Assembly (NCBI GenBank): GCA_017506865.1
Contig: JAFCMP010000525.1
Coordinates: forward strand, 1,426,001-1,490,000
Source of the DNA: Tribonema minus
Lineage: Eukaryota; Sar; Xanthophyceae; Tribonematales; Tribonemataceae
DNA: 64,000 bases
Direction of reading: 5' to 3'
Below the pieces are notes generated by a model that was not told the DNA's origin, did no database searches, and worked only from the letters and a program-made list of their open reading frames with translations. Position 1 is the first letter of the stretch. Each line of letters starts with the position of its first letter. The position numbers and the translations under genes were made by a program. Positions 9,665 to 23,700 of the stretch are shown piece after piece.

Positions 9665-12600
9665 TCAATCCACAAAGCGAGTGACGGTATCGAGCCATTG
9701 CCCTTCCTTCTGCACATCTGGATTTCTGGTCTGCCAGTACGTGCGCATGGCGTCCACCATCTCCTTGTCTAGCCCCCTGCACCGCGCAGCACAGCATTTT
9801 GGCACTTTATGTACGCAAAAAGTGCATATGCGGCAAACTATCACGCAGCTATCTTAATTGTGAAGCGCACTCACAATGAGTGGCGTTTGATATCTCATGT
9901 ACCTGTGACGAGTGGCGGGATCAGATTCTCACCAAGCCACAGAATGTGTTTTTTCTTCCGAAGTGATTTTTGATTGGGTTCAACTTCAAGTTGACAGTCA
10001 TTGACGCCAGCTTGCAGTGAAGGAAATGGCATGCCTGCAGCACTGCCAGGGTCTGAGACGCGTGGTTATGACAGCTCCCGTCTAGGTGCTACCTCATGAC
10101 TTCATCAAAGCAGTGTCCCTATAGTGTGCTATACTCTCCCCATTAGACTGAGTGACATCTGCCTCAGCAGCCAATGGAGTGCAGCCGCATGCAGCGGCTG
10201 CCAGAGGCTGTTGAGGGCATTCACATTAGGCGCAGGCACTACCAGTACTGCCAGCCTGAGTGTACTGTTCACCAGCCAGCATGCGTCCTGCTGCAGCTGC
10301 ACCAACCAACGTTCCTCAAAGGCACTATCTTAAAAGCAGACTTGCAAGAAATATCATATGGTTCATGACAACTCAGCCACTTCTCCTGCCGGGACTGGCA
10401 GTCCCCGCCGCAGGCTCAACGCATGAACGGTATTTACTGTACACAGAACCAGCACTGTCCCCACACGCAAGGGGTGCCGGCATTGAATTCCTGAAATGTT
10501 GAATGCGTTGCGGAGCACTGATACACTTATTATCGTGCACAAGCGTGCTACGAGCCCGCAAAGCCTGATCAGATGGACAAGCATGCGGTCACAATGGGCG
10601 CCACTGTGTGCTGCAGCATGGACGCTAATTCCCTCTTGTCAGTGAGCCCCTCCGGCGGCTGGTCGCCGGGCAGCATCAGTGCTGCGCGCAACGCTGCCAA
10701 CAGCGGCAGCGGCGGGCAGCAATCAAAGCCCAATTGAGGCTTACCTTAAGGCAGTGGAAGCAAGGATGGGGTTTATGTGCCATCCCGCATGCGCTGCACG
10801 ACAACATCATGACGGCTTGTGCGCGTCCTCATGGACATTCCATAACTTACCGCTCACGCAGGTAGCTGCGAAAGCCGCTGCGCAGCTCAGGCTCCAGGTC
10901 GCGGTTTGTCCGTTTTCCCTCCCCCAAGATGAGGGCCCACCCAAATTCTTGGCTCTCAACTGCTGGGATACCTGTCAAGCGGGGTAATGAGCCTGCTGTG
11001 ACAGGAGTGACATATTCAATGTAGACCTGCCATCACAGGCACGCACGGCGTGGAAGTACAAGTGAGAAGAAGGAATTCTTTGTATGTGGCGTACGCTCGC
11101 AGTCCAATTGAAGCGACTACTAACGTGTGCACAAGGTTTGCACTGCAGGCCTGTCACAATGTGAGCGGAAAATGATCACCAGAGTCAAACTCAGACGTCG
11201 CGCTAGACTTGAAGTCAATCCCTTGCGCACTTGCAGTGCTAGGACGCTCTGCTTGAATGCCATGCGCGCTCAGCGTTACTGTTGCAGAGGCTGTTGTTCT
11301 GTAGTCGAAGTTATAGGTACCGCGAGAAGCCTGAGCGCAGACTGCACCGGCGCACGTGCAAACGCTGGAACTGTTTCTAGCTGAGCAGAATAATAAGTGA
11401 AGTGAAAAGTTGAGGCAGGCATATTTTAACATCTGGAGCACCATTGGCAAGCTGTCACATGCGGCCTTCCGGTTGACAGCATGCTCACTTTGAGCGCATC
11501 AAGATGCACACCACGCAGATACTGATCTAATGACAAGTTTGCAGCCCTGAGCACAGTAATGTGCACGTTTGCCGCTCGAGCTGCACAGTAGCAAGTGTGG
11601 CACTGCACCCGAGTTACTCTCATCAATCTGAAAAATGCTAGTGCGCAAGCCACCGAGCTGCCACGTTTTCTATGATTGTTCAAAAATCCTCAGAGGTAGC
11701 ATGTGTGAGACGCAACATGCGCGCAGTTGCTAACACTGCATCATCCTCAGAGTGTAATTGCATACTAACAAGCCCCGGCCTTTGTAACCTTTGCACACTG
11801 GCGTACGAAACAAAAGTGCATTTATGGGTTGTTACACAAACCACTTACATCTTGCTCTATTTCGAGACGGAACGCAAGCCCTTCCGTGCCTCTCCTGACC
11901 AGCACATCCACCTCCATAGCTGTAATGCGAAGTGGTATTGACAGAGCGCGAAGGGCTAATGTTATGCACACGCGTATTCAATGGACCAACATTATTCAAC
12001 AAGAGTGTGCTCGGAGCAAAATGGACAGCATCACGATACTCACCATGCAAAGTCAAGGCAGAAATTGTAATAGGCGCAGCCCTGCGTACGCTGAACTGCA
12101 CTGACTGATCATTGGAGCAAAATTATGTTATTGTGCAAAGTGTACGGTACTATATCAACAGGGCCTACTAGTATGTGCATTTGTAGACACAAAATATCAT
12201 ACACACATTGAAGGAAAGTTTTGGTGTTGACACAGGGGCAGTTGTTGGAAAGCCGAAGCGAGCCAAGCACATCTACATGCACATCGGGCATGAGGTTGGG
12301 AATCATTACACAACGGGAAACTTCTGAAGAGCATATCATGCAGTTTCTGCATAAAGCCAGGCTGCACGTTGAAGTAGCTTGCTGATGTCAGCTGCAGCTG
12401 CTTACTAGTAGTCAGCTCGTTTGTTGTCACGCATTGTGGCTTGTAGGAATAGCTCGGCAACTTTAGATGAAACTAAAACTTGCTCAAAACCGCAGTACGC
12501 ACCCGCCACAGACGAACTTTGCATGATTGGTGTCTGTGCTTGCCATCTTGTCAAATGCATGGGCAGGCCACTTTGAGTCTACTACTTCAAAGTACATGGC

Positions 12601-15600
12601 CTATTCGCAGCATACTTGCAATGTGCATGCACACAAGCCTGCTTGATGCCAGTGCACTCATCAGTATTGGTGGCCACCTACTAGCAGAAATCATTTGTGT
12701 GTGCAAGATTTGCCACTGCTGCAGCGTGCACACCTTTCGCTTCGTCTCCTTTGCCTGCAAAATGCTGTGCGATGCAGGCAGCAGCAAGCAAAGGGGTAGC
12801 GCACATGAGGGAGGGCCAGCGAGCTCACTGGCAGCAACTGCAGTGCTCAACGCGGAGAGTACTATCAGTAGACACTGGGCTTGGGCAAGAGCCGCTCTGT
12901 CAGGAAGTTTGCACGCAGTGTCCGCACCAGCGCAGAGCACGCTCAGTACATTGTATGACTACAGTACATAGCATGCGCAGTAAAGGTATTAGTCTCAAAT
13001 GGGCTTTGATCACATTCAAGTCCTGACTCGAGCTCAGCACGCATGCAACCAACACCTCTGGCACAGGAGGATTGCTGCCTGACTTCTAACATTGCAATCT
13101 GTTTGACAACATCTCTTGTGGTGCACGCTTCTGCACATCGAAGTACGAACTTCAATTGTTAACATAACACTTGAAATAGCATATGGATATGCAAGCTCTC
13201 ACTAGGTGCACAAAGCATCAGCAAAGAGCAGATCGAAGTACGAACTTCAACATAACACTTGAAAATAGCATATGGATATCCAAGCTCTCACATAGCTGCA
13301 CAAAGCATCAGCAGAGAGCAGTGAACGGTTTTTGCAGCCATCACCGGCGTACTTGAGCACGTGGCAGACACTGACACTGAGGCGATATAAGTGTGGCACA
13401 TCGTCAAGCCAAAGCAGTCACTTACGCCGTTGACTTTGCCGACAGCCATAGATACACGCTCATTGCGGAGAATTCCCGGCCCCTCCACGACGAAGCTCTT
13501 TTCACGAGCCGTGTCTCTTATTTTGAAGTCCTTGGCCTGCATGATGCTTACTGCTGCCGCCGCCCTTGCGTCTGCAGATATGCCAAGGGCAAGCCAATCA
13601 GAGCGTGAGCGTGCACACACACACACTGGCCTGATCTGTCTATCGGGAGTCGGAGTTGACCATTTGCAATGCTGAAGAGGTTGACCTGAAAATCACACCT
13701 TGCTGTTGAACATATTGATGTGGACGCACTCACAATGCAACAGGCTCACGTGCTTGACCATACGAACAGTTATCAGTGATTCTTAATTATCAACAAAGTA
13801 CGACGTTGCAGCATGCTTCTACTTAAAAACGTCCGGCATGTGGAGTAGCGGAGTTCACCTCAAGCAGCAGTGCTGACAAGCTTGCGCTGAGAGAGCTGCC
13901 ATGTTGTGACGATGGAACGACAAGTGTAGCTCAAAATGCATAGGCAAATTCCTTCACGCACCAGGAGTATGATGCATCACTCGTGCTTTGGTGTAATCTG
14001 TGGTACATGTATGCTAATGCTCTGGACTGCGTGACCTCACCAGTGTGACCACGAATGGCTTTTGGACTAAGTAGAATAGTTACATATGGATAGCCAAGAG
14101 CAGCTACAGCAGCGGCTAGCTTGGCGCATAGGCGTGGCTGTAAGTTGCGTGCGGTCATTTGTGTGCGGTGCCATACACTCATGCCAGATGTCAGCCATGC
14201 TACCTGCCCATGTACACATGCAGAATGCATAGGTCCATCGCGGCAAGCCGTAGGGAGCCCTGGTGCAGCGCATTCAACATACTGTCGTTGCTGCAGCCCA
14301 CATAACTATGACTTCAGCTTCAAGGCTTCACGTTGGCTAGCGCATCATCTGGACTGCCGACTGGCGCGCAGCAACGCTCCGTACTGTACGCGCAGCAACG
14401 CTCCGTACTGTACAGCCAACCCTAAGCGCAGAGCACTGCAGCACTAACCCTCTTGCCGTCTGTGCTCCATTTTCTTGGACAGCACGGCCTTTAGGGGGAC
14501 ATCTGTCGCGTGGATGCAGGGCGACATTTGAATGAGTTGACAATTTCGAAAAACGAGGATCCCCAACATATACATAGTGCAGCATGCGATCGTGAAGTTG
14601 TGCTTGCGAGGGCTTCAGACTCTGCAACTTGCTCGCAATTTTCACGCATGACAACAGAAGGCAGCTGCTTAGGACAATGCATTGTGTTCAATGGTATGCC
14701 TTTGCAAACTGCAGTACTACACTTTTGCAGAATGTATAAGCCATGATGCATTCTGAATGAGAGAATGAGTGCAACGATTGACAGTATGCTGGCACAATCC
14801 AGAATCTGTTGTCAGTAGCTGGTGCTGATTGGATACTATGCACAGCGTACATATATGGGGCTGCTTGTTGTCTCACTAACACAGAACAGGTATGACATCC
14901 TCGGTGGTGGCAACTGGGATCCTAATGGTAAACCTTCTGGCAAACATTATTGCAGCTGATTGTCAGAGTAGAGTCAACAGGGAGGGAGCGCATCAGAAAG
15001 GGTGATTACCACCATCCAGATGAAGCAAAATGGGGAAGCTGGGCTGCAGAGCTCAAATAACTCTAATGAAAATGCGTACCGTCATGCCGTATGCCAAGCT
15101 GCAGTTTGGTCGGCAACTAGTGCAACACCGCTGGCAACTGTACTGAGCAAACGAGGCTTAGCTCTCATATGTACTTCGAGTGTCCTGGACAGATTATGTC
15201 TGAACATAGCTCAACCTTAGTGCACGCTGCTGTAGAGTATGCACCCGTGACTGTTGGGACAAGCAAACAGCCCACAAGCATCAGGGGGAGGGGCCGGCAC
15301 AGCCACTTGTGACTTGAGTCTGCTGGCCGTCACGGAGAGCCAAGTCTTAAACTATACTCAACGTGCTGTATAAGATGCAGTGGCGCCGCACAACAGGCAA
15401 ATGAGACTGCATATGCAGCAAGAAGTGTCTATAAAAAAACTCTGACTGGCCTCGGCAAAGTGCAGGTGACCTCAGCCTCAGCTGCAAAATGCAGTGTTTT
15501 GGCCACTGACATGGGGAACAGTATGTACCTTCAGCTTACAGCTGTGGTACTGTTGGGCGAAGCGGCGTTGGGTACCTGGCCGCCGTGCTAAGCTCGAAGG

Positions 15601-17806
15601 TACAGCCAATGCAATACATACATGGTCATTCTTAGACTGTGACGCAGTATGCAATGCCATTGCATAGTGTTAAACTCCCAAATTTTCTCACCAGCCACTT
15701 TGAAATTGGACGCGACACCATCTGCGGCCCAGCGTAGTCGCGTACCTTGCAACAGCGGTAGCGCCTCTGGCATTGGCCTTGGCTCCACTGGCAATACCAT
15801 CAACGTGATCCACGCACCGAGCGCCATTGATTGTAGAAATGTAGCCTGTACATCGATCGGCGTTGGACATGCAGATGCGCATACCGTGGGAAGGTTCAAC
15901 GGAGCAATCATAAAAACCACAGCGGGCCTGCATGTGCTGTGCTATGTACATGTGTGTGGACGTACCAAGCCGGCGGTACACCATGCTGGCGTCATGCACG
16001 AGCAGATCAATAGCGGTCACGTGCAGACGTTGTGCACTTTGATTGCAGCAGCTGGTGCTGGCAGTGCCCACTGCGCGATGAGGTTGACTACTGCGGCTGC
16101 TGCGCCGGCAATGTATAGCTGTTTGGTCTTTCACTTGTGCCCATTTGTCACAAGACACGCGGTAAGGGCACAGGGTTCATGCGGCAGCAGGGTATGCTGC
16201 CAGCAATTTGTCAACACCACCAGGAGGACGATGCAGGCAGCACCGATATGGACCAGAGGGCTGCTACACTTACAGCAGCAGCCGGATGTGGCACACTTGT
16301 GGTTATGCAACAACAAACCTTGACATGAGAACGGCCGTGGCACCTTGCATAAGCTTCATGCTCAGATCGTAATTTCACCTATCACATGCCAGCATCATAG
16401 CCGCATTCACAGCGCTGGTTGTGGCTCACAGTAATAGTTGTGGCGGCAGCCAAACACACTGGAAAGAGTCAGGCGCCACTGTCATCCATCAAGCCTACAT
16501 TGCCACTGCCAAGCCTGTATCAAGGCCATCTGCTGAATATTTGTGCAGCTAATTAGCCGGCATGCATATGTTACTTGTTTGCATGCAGCCGCCATATTCG
16601 CAAAGAGAACGTGAACAATATGCTTGGACTTTCTGGCCGTATGCGCCTCAAGAAATCGCACGCTGCAGAAGATTTTGTAAAGGTGATTATTTACGCTTGT
16701 GGCAACCTACAAAAAAATTGCAAAGCAGCTGGCTCCAGTCGATTACAGTTTTAGCACCGTCAAAAAATGTGCGGAGCAGCTGGCTCCGGGGGGGCTCCTG
16801 CAGCATTGAATCTGGGAGGCCTTCTGCAGCATTTGAATCTGCTGCGCATTGGACTTGAAGTTAGCAAGCTTTAGAACTCACCATAACAAAAAACGAGTCA
16901 GTGTTTGGCCTCTTGTCCTGCTTTGATTTGGCGGGGTACTCCTCTGCAGGCTTGCTCAGCGGTATCCACGAGTTCAGCTGAGCAAACGGCACCGCCAGTA
17001 GCACCAGCAGTGTCAAACTGGCCACGACCTGGCACAGAGCAAGCGCCTGCCACTGTTAGGGTTCAGATATTCAAGTTGGCTCGGGTATGACAGCTTGCAT
17101 CTGTGCTGCATTGGAGTAACTCTCTGCCCCTTCGAGCACAATGGCAATGCCTTAGGCAAGCATGGTTGCTGAATGCTGATGGCCATGCAAACCATGTAGA
17201 TGCAAGATACCTTTTCCAATTTTCATAATGAAAAACGAATCAAAAAGATCGTTGAGCTCTAGGTGACAAGGGATGGATAGCCGCGAGTGCCTTCCACCAA
17301 TAACCGTGGTCGCCGCTGCTGCAGTCATTGGCCACGAGTCAAACAGTGCCACCGTATCCACCAGTCAAAAAGACTTCTGTGTGTGTAATGATTTCCATGA
17401 GCTCGCAGGGACGCTAGTCCTTAGATTCTGAAAGCAACCAATGCTTCGGCGCATTGTCAGCAAATCGTCTACAATCACGCATAGGCAAGCACCAACAAGT
17501 CAGGCTCTGGCATGGCACAAGCTGCAACAGGCATGACATTGACCCTCTCACCTGCTGCCCCCCTATTCCACTGAGCCAATCAGGAGCTGCCGCCAAAGTC
17601 ACCCAGGTCACCGCAGACGCTGAAGTTGCAGCATGCAGCATGCTCACAGCACTTCTTTGATTCAACACGAGTTTAGAGTAGTGCTGGGACACCTGCGTTG
17701 CATCACGTAACACTGCCGTGCGCCTGCTCAGACGATCAGCTGCGCTTACCCCTGGGCGAATAAACGCGGAAGCCATGGAAACCAGTATCATGACGCTGAA
17801 GACCAT
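9665..17806 (-). CDS. MAM33/p32-family protein with plastid-type leader, copy A (seven exons found)
   Basis: Exons, 5' to 3': 17806-17552, 17028-16882, 14502-14449, 13571-13426, 11919-11849, 11026-10851, 9776-9665. Exon 1 gives a signal peptide with SMASAFIRPG (ASAF motif). Exon 2 gives a membrane segment (SLTLLVLLAVPFA). Exons 3-4 give a charged helix (LSKKMEHRRQE) and the first beta part (VEGPGILRNERVSMA). Exon 5 gives MEVDVLVRRGTEGLAFRLEI. Exon 6 gives VYIEYVTPV and LEPELRSGFRSYLRER. Exon 7 gives GLDKEMVDAMRTYWQ and a final WLDTVTRFVD. The closing Y-L-x-x-R-G-x-D ... helix pair is the hallmark of MAM33/gC1qBP proteins, acidic trimers of mitochondria or plastids. Most junctions are in phase. 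Exon 2 to 3 is not, and exon 5 needs one base from an upstream exon, so at least one small exon is missing from this model. Confidence 0.75.
13138..13322. repeat. Two tandem copies of a 95-base unit
   Basis: The unit starts TCGAAGTACGAACTTCAA and includes CATATGGATAT and GCTCTCAC before CACAAAGCATCAGCA. Copies start at 13138 and 13233, in the intron after exon 4 of MAM33 copy A. The first copy has a few extra bases. Confidence 0.85.
14366..14413. repeat. Two tandem copies of a 24-base unit
   Basis: GCGCAGCAACGCTCCGTACT plus GTAC is repeated perfectly at 14366-14389 and 14390-14413, just downstream of exon 3 of MAM33 copy A. Confidence 0.9.
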
Positions 17807-20794
17807 GAACTGAGCTCGAGCAGCAAGCGTGACTCCCAAAACAGTGTCGTCTACTTGTATCCGTCTTCGTTGGTGTCCCGGCCTAAACTTCAACACGAGA
17901 ATAAATGTCGATTTTGCTCGACGCACCTTGCCGATAGCGCTTCTCTGCGCTAGAAAGGCGTAGCGAGCCACTGACAGACATGTGATTCTGTTAGGGCTGC
18001 ATGAAGTTGCTACGACAGAGGCAAAGTGGTCAGCTGCTCGAGTGTGTTCATAGGGGTTTGTGCCTTTGATTATATACTTCAGCTGCAGGGCATTCGCAGC
18101 GACACAGCACAACTATTGCGGCGCACTCTTTGCTGCTTGCATTGATAGGTGCATCCGAAAGTAGGTGGTTGGCGTCCAGTAATCATTGCGGCACATATCT
18201 TCTGTCGCATTCTCACAAGCAGCAACAATGGGACCCAGTGCAGATCTGCGGCAAAAAAGCACAGAGAGGATGAACATCTAAGGAGCAAGCTGCGTTATGC
18301 TAGCGATGAAGGACCTTACCAAATCATACTTTGGAGTACTTCTCTGCTAGAAGGTTACTTAGCACCAAAAATGATTTGGTGAGCCTCACAAGCCGGCAGC
18401 CTGAGTCACAGTGACTCAGCGAGAAGTGAGCGCTCGAGGCGCCACAGTGGCCTGGAGCAGCAGCTTCTGGAGCGTGGCGACCATCATGCATTGGCAAACT
18501 GGCAGTAACAAGGCCGTGCTGCCTTATCAGAAAGCGCGTTGCATTTGTGTGAGAGCCACTTGTTGATGCAGCTTGGGCCTTTGCGAAGCTGTCCATGGAG
18601 GGTAGCTGGCGAGACTGCCGCCACCAGCAGATAACTGTGTCGTTGCAAGAAAAACAATGTTTGAACCTCAATTGATAAATCATCAAAGCAGATGCACGTG
18701 CTTGAGCACAAGAGCGCACTGCCAGAGCACAGTCTGTACTCAGTCTGGTAGTTCACACGCACATTGCACAGCACAAGTTAAAAATTTTACTAGGCAGGGC
18801 GATCTTATGTTTGAATGACCCAATGAGAAGAGTGAAAGTGAAATTGGGCCAGTACTCAGCATATGGATACATGACAACACTTTGGTTGGCTTATTGTGTT
18901 GTGCTTGGTAGTGAAGGTCATGCCATGGTTCTCTGTGCCTTTTCTACAGAACGAGCACCCTTCTTCATGAGTAAATCAAAGTGAGTAGTTTGCTGAAGCC
19001 GTGAAGCCATTGGTCACACCGTGACCATATTGCTTACCAAGCAGTACCAACAGTACGTGTCGCGCCACATGCATAAAATGCGATGTGCCCATTGCCATCC
19101 TTGGATGCAGATGTCACTCAAGCGCACGGGCTACAGTGCAGCAATGAGCAGCTGTGATACACCTGTCGGATCGAGGTGCCTGGGCACATGGGCACGCCAG
19201 GACGCACATGTCAGCGGAACAATGGCGGCAAGCCAAATTCCTACTGAAGTGTTGTGGCCATGATTCCACGTTGCGGCCGTTAGTCGCACAATGCCTCTTG
19301 TCGCTGCCCAGGCGGGGCACCTGCTCACACAATATGCCTCTTAAGAATTACCAGAGCCCCGCCACTTCTGCCACTGCTACTGGAAAACATGACGTCAGCA
19401 AGGTTGTCGCCATCTAAAATTCGCTGGCGAAAGGGATCAATGATGTGGGTATGGCTCATTTGTCAGCACCAGCCAGCCAATGCTGCCGTCCGCGCCGCGC
19501 AGGCTGAACAGGGAAGCGCGCAGCGTGAGCACACTGCTGGCAAGCGTCGCGGTCACGCTTGGGGCCGTGGCAGCCGCCGCAGTCGCCACCAATGTCATTG
19601 TACATGGCATTGCCTATCAGTAACTTGAAGGCTTTGGCTTCATCCATTCAAGCACCGCAGCAGCGCACGCCCCAGGGTCCGTGGCGGCGCGGGAGCGACC
19701 TTGCCCTGAAGCGCTCGTGCGCAGCAACGCGTAGCAAGCAATGTGAAGCCCATATCATGCCCAGTGGGCTCACATAAGCATACACTTCGGGGCTTGTTGC
19801 CCTGAGCATGTTGAGTTCTTGAATGCCTCACCACATGGAAAGCGACACAGTGAAGACAAATATGCCGTGAATGCCTTTCATACAGGCAATGACAATTGTA
19901 GATGCTGATGCTCGCCGCCTGGAAGCCGCATGGCATGCCGTTTGTAAGAACATCTACATCTGCAGGAGCTGAAGACATTGCTCCACCAAAGTGTCTCAGT
20001 AGGGTTGCACAAAAGAGTATTTTGTACTTCTAATTTATTGATGAATTCAAGTGCCGCTTTTGTAGTGGACAGTATGCTCAGGATCGAGCAGAGTCACCAC
20101 ATGCCCCACCAATACGCCCTTTGCGCAGCATGTTGTCATGTTGAGGTTTGCTCAAGACATATCCCTGGTTGCCAAATATGCCCTATTCGTGTGGCCAAAT
20201 ACATCTTTGTGCAACTCTATGTCTCAGGTATGTTCATACTGACAAGTGCTTCACCTGGAGCTCTTTGACCAGCACTTGCGCGAGGAAGTACAGCTTGAAG
20301 TCATGTACACACAAGGCAACTGCACTGCATCAAATAACAATATGGCGGGCCAGCAATTGAGATTTGATTGTGGATTTTTTTGCTGTTAATGTGCGTCCAA
20401 GTGTGTCGTACAGGTGCCGATATGCCGGGACGCGCCTAAATGAAATCATATTTACTGATGAGCAGGACTGCTGTATTGCTTCGCAACTTTCAGCACCCCA
20501 TCCTAGGCTTTGAACATACACCGCTTATCCAGAGGACAGGAATGTGTGCATGTTGCCCTGCCCGCAAGGAGGGTATGCATCAATGCTCAATTGCCGCTAG
20601 CAGCAGCAGCTGGTGCAGCAGCTTAAAAGTGCGGGAGGCTTCCTGCAAGGCAGGCGAGCCTGGTGCCATCTCTTTAGTACAATGTTTGCAGCCCCCTTTG
20701 AATTCCATGATATGCGGCACACCGATGGCAGCATGCTGGCATCCACACAAGCAGTGCGCTGAGCTTTGAGCGCCTGCACTTCGATCGTAGTGTC
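17807..20794. other. Spacer between MAM33 copies A and B
   Basis: About 3 kb without a supported gene. One small plus-strand frame, 19480-19623 (47 residues), starts with a basic leader (MLPSAPRRLNREAR) and continues into a strongly hydrophobic segment ending in a stop. It could be a tiny membrane protein or chance, and nothing else supports it. No remnant of SYO1 exon 1 was seen upstream of copy A, unlike copy B. Confidence 0.35.
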
Positions 20795-23700
20795 TCAATC
20801 AAGAAACCGGTTGATGGTGTCGAACCACTCCCCTTGCTTCTGCGTGTTGGGGTTTCTGCACTCCCAGTACGTACGCATGGCGCTGACTGCCTCATCATCG
20901 AGACCCCTGCAAGCGCCGCAGCATGCACATGCATCGTGTGACATCATATCAGCGTCGGGATGCACTCGGTGCAGCAACAAAACACATTGTATGAGAGCCG
21001 GCAGATCCGCCTACCATAATGGCTGCTCCGAGAGGCCAAGTGCACCAATGTTTTGACCTGCAGTGCTTCAAGCATGCTGCAGCTGTTTCATGAGCGCGCT
21101 CGCATACACTTCATGTCTGCTCGCATCAACACACTTAACATGAATGAACTGGCTTCATAGCAAGGCGCTCTTTGAGAATGCATAAATGAGTGGGACAGAG
21201 CTGGTGAGCTTTTTGCCTTCAGCGCTGAGGTCAGAGAGGATTCGGGTGTACATTGGTAATGAGGTGATTTGCGCCAAGCGCCCAGTCATACAGTGCTCGG
21301 CCAGTGGTTACATAGGCTGGTGCAACTTCATGGCCTGGCACTTCCGCTGATGAATGGGCAATTAAGGATACGGGACATAAGGTTACTATATATGCATATA
21401 TGCTTCAGGTGGGTTGTGAACACCAGCAGCAAAATCAAGTTCGTTGTACTCATGCATGTACTTCAAGGTCTCAGCTAAAATTTGCATTCCTTCCCGCTGA
21501 CCATATGCAACCCTGTGCACCAACTGCCATGCATTATTGACGTCAGTTGCGTGGAGGTGCAGCCTGCCAGTCATGTGGCGCAGGCAGCTGCGAATCCAGC
21601 GGTTCCATGTTTGGCATGCCAACAAGCCAAGAGGAGCAACTGTTCGTGCTATTGGACGCAAATTGCTATGCCCTTGCCACAGCGGCAAATGGTTCTTTTG
21701 GTGTTGTTTGCGGCGAAGCAGGTGCACTGAGATACAACATGGCAAAAGAGTTTGCAGCGCGCGAGGAGAGCGCTTTCACGCCCGGGCTTCAGAAGCTGCA
21801 GAGCTTGCGGTAGCAAGGATGAGGGGGGTGCTCTCTACAACAAGATGAGGCTCTCGCAGCGAGCACCGTCCTACGTGGCTGTGACCCAGTGTCGTCATGG
21901 TGGTGGAGTGGGCTCGGGGGCACAGCAGAGGAGACCCCGTCTGAGCCCCATCCGCAGATAGCATTATGATCGTACAGTTGTGAGCATTTGTGATGCCCCC
22001 AGCAGGGAAGACGTGCTCAATGGGAGCATGTGTTGTATACCACGTGGTGCAGCATGGGGTGCCCGCCCCTCAAGCGGAAGTAAATAAAGTAAATCGACTC
22101 TGTGAATGCTTCAAAGTGTATTGGAAGCTGTTGCAAACCCAGTCCTTGCGGACCAAGCACAGCCCACAGCTCAAATCAACGGTTCCTATTCATAATTCCA
22201 TGGGTACACATCTTTCAAATGTGTACGCCATGATTCGCATTGTCAGCAGCTGTGGTGCAAACCCCAGCACTAGTCCTGCCCATTGTGTGTATGCATATGG
22301 GCACTCGCCCCTTCTGCGAGTTTTGCCATCAAAAACATGCTCACAGAAAGTGCGGGATCTAAGACTTCCAAGCGCTAATCACTTCAAAAGAAGAATATAA
22401 TTCATACAAAATATCACACTCACTACATATGGCAGTATGTGTTGGCCTCGCCCTCATTAGCATCCCATCCTCAAACCTTGACTGCCAGTGGGGCCCCGGG
22501 CATGAGCGCGTGTACGCAGTGTGAGCTACATCTGCACTTCAGCATTGCACCACGATAGAATGCTGTGTTGACACCATTCATCACTGAATTATCAGTGTTC
22601 TGCCGCGTACAATCAGTGGTACAATCGTTTCTCACCGCTCGCGCAGGTAGTCGAGGAAGCCAGTCCGCAGCTGCGGCTCGAGGTTATACCAGTAACGTCG
22701 AGGTTATACCAGTGCCGTCCCCAGAGAATCGCGCTGTCGAACTCTGTGCTTCCGACTGAGGGGAAGATTGACAGCCCTGGGAATGCCTTCAAAGGCGCGA
22801 CGGTGTGCAAATCCATCTGCGATGGGTGCATCACAGAGCTTGGATGTTAAGACTTTTCGACTGCTGCCAAGGAAGGGGCACTGCATCTCCGTGAGCTGCT
22901 GGAAAGGGTGCTGTGAGGGGCTAGCTCGCATGTATCATGCAAAACGGTGCTCTTGAGCATGCTAGCCACCATGAAGCGCGCCAAGCTGGCAAACGCAATG
23001 GTGGTGCTCGTGTGCCGCTGTTCACTGGCGTGCCATCGTCCCATGTACCCAGTTGGGTAATGTATGTTCATTTACATGCATGTGGATTGTTGTTGTTGTC
23101 CTGAAGGACTGATTGTGACAACAAACGTGTTGTATATTTCTACTATAGCCACATGGACTGGATATCGAGTTTTGCAGATCCACTCGGAACACAATTTGGC
23201 AACAGCCTGTCACTTCACCAGACTGCCACTCCACCACTCAAGCTGTACCTAGCTGATTGACATACAATATCCCTCATCTGTCCACCCCCTGCATGCTTGC
23301 ATGGCTATGTCGTGCCAAGCCAATCATTGATGACGATGACTACAATATACCCGTGGATTGCTGGTATTTCAATGTCCTTGAACTTGTGGCTTTCAATTCG
23401 AAGTTCACATGACAGCCCATCAACGACATGCTGCAGCTCCACACTGCAAAGTCCAATATCTGCTGCGCGGCACTGCTTAGCGACTCAGAGTGATCACGAA
23501 GAAGATATGCACAGGTCACGCAAGGTGCGTTCGTGTTCTCGGTCCACGCGTGCATTGCACCCAATGGCATGCGCAAACTCAGCGCCCCCACTCACTGTAT
23601 GGGCATGCAACTTGAAGCTGGTTTACAGCTCGCACAGGGGTAGCACATGCAGCGAATGCTATCACAGAGGCCACTCACATCCTGCTCGATCTGAACCCTG

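Noticed and set aside
15649-16323. Plus-strand frame of 224 residues (and a minus frame of 156) inside an intron of MAM33 copy A
   Set aside because: No recognisable domain, no splice-compatible partner and no clear equivalent in copies B or C.
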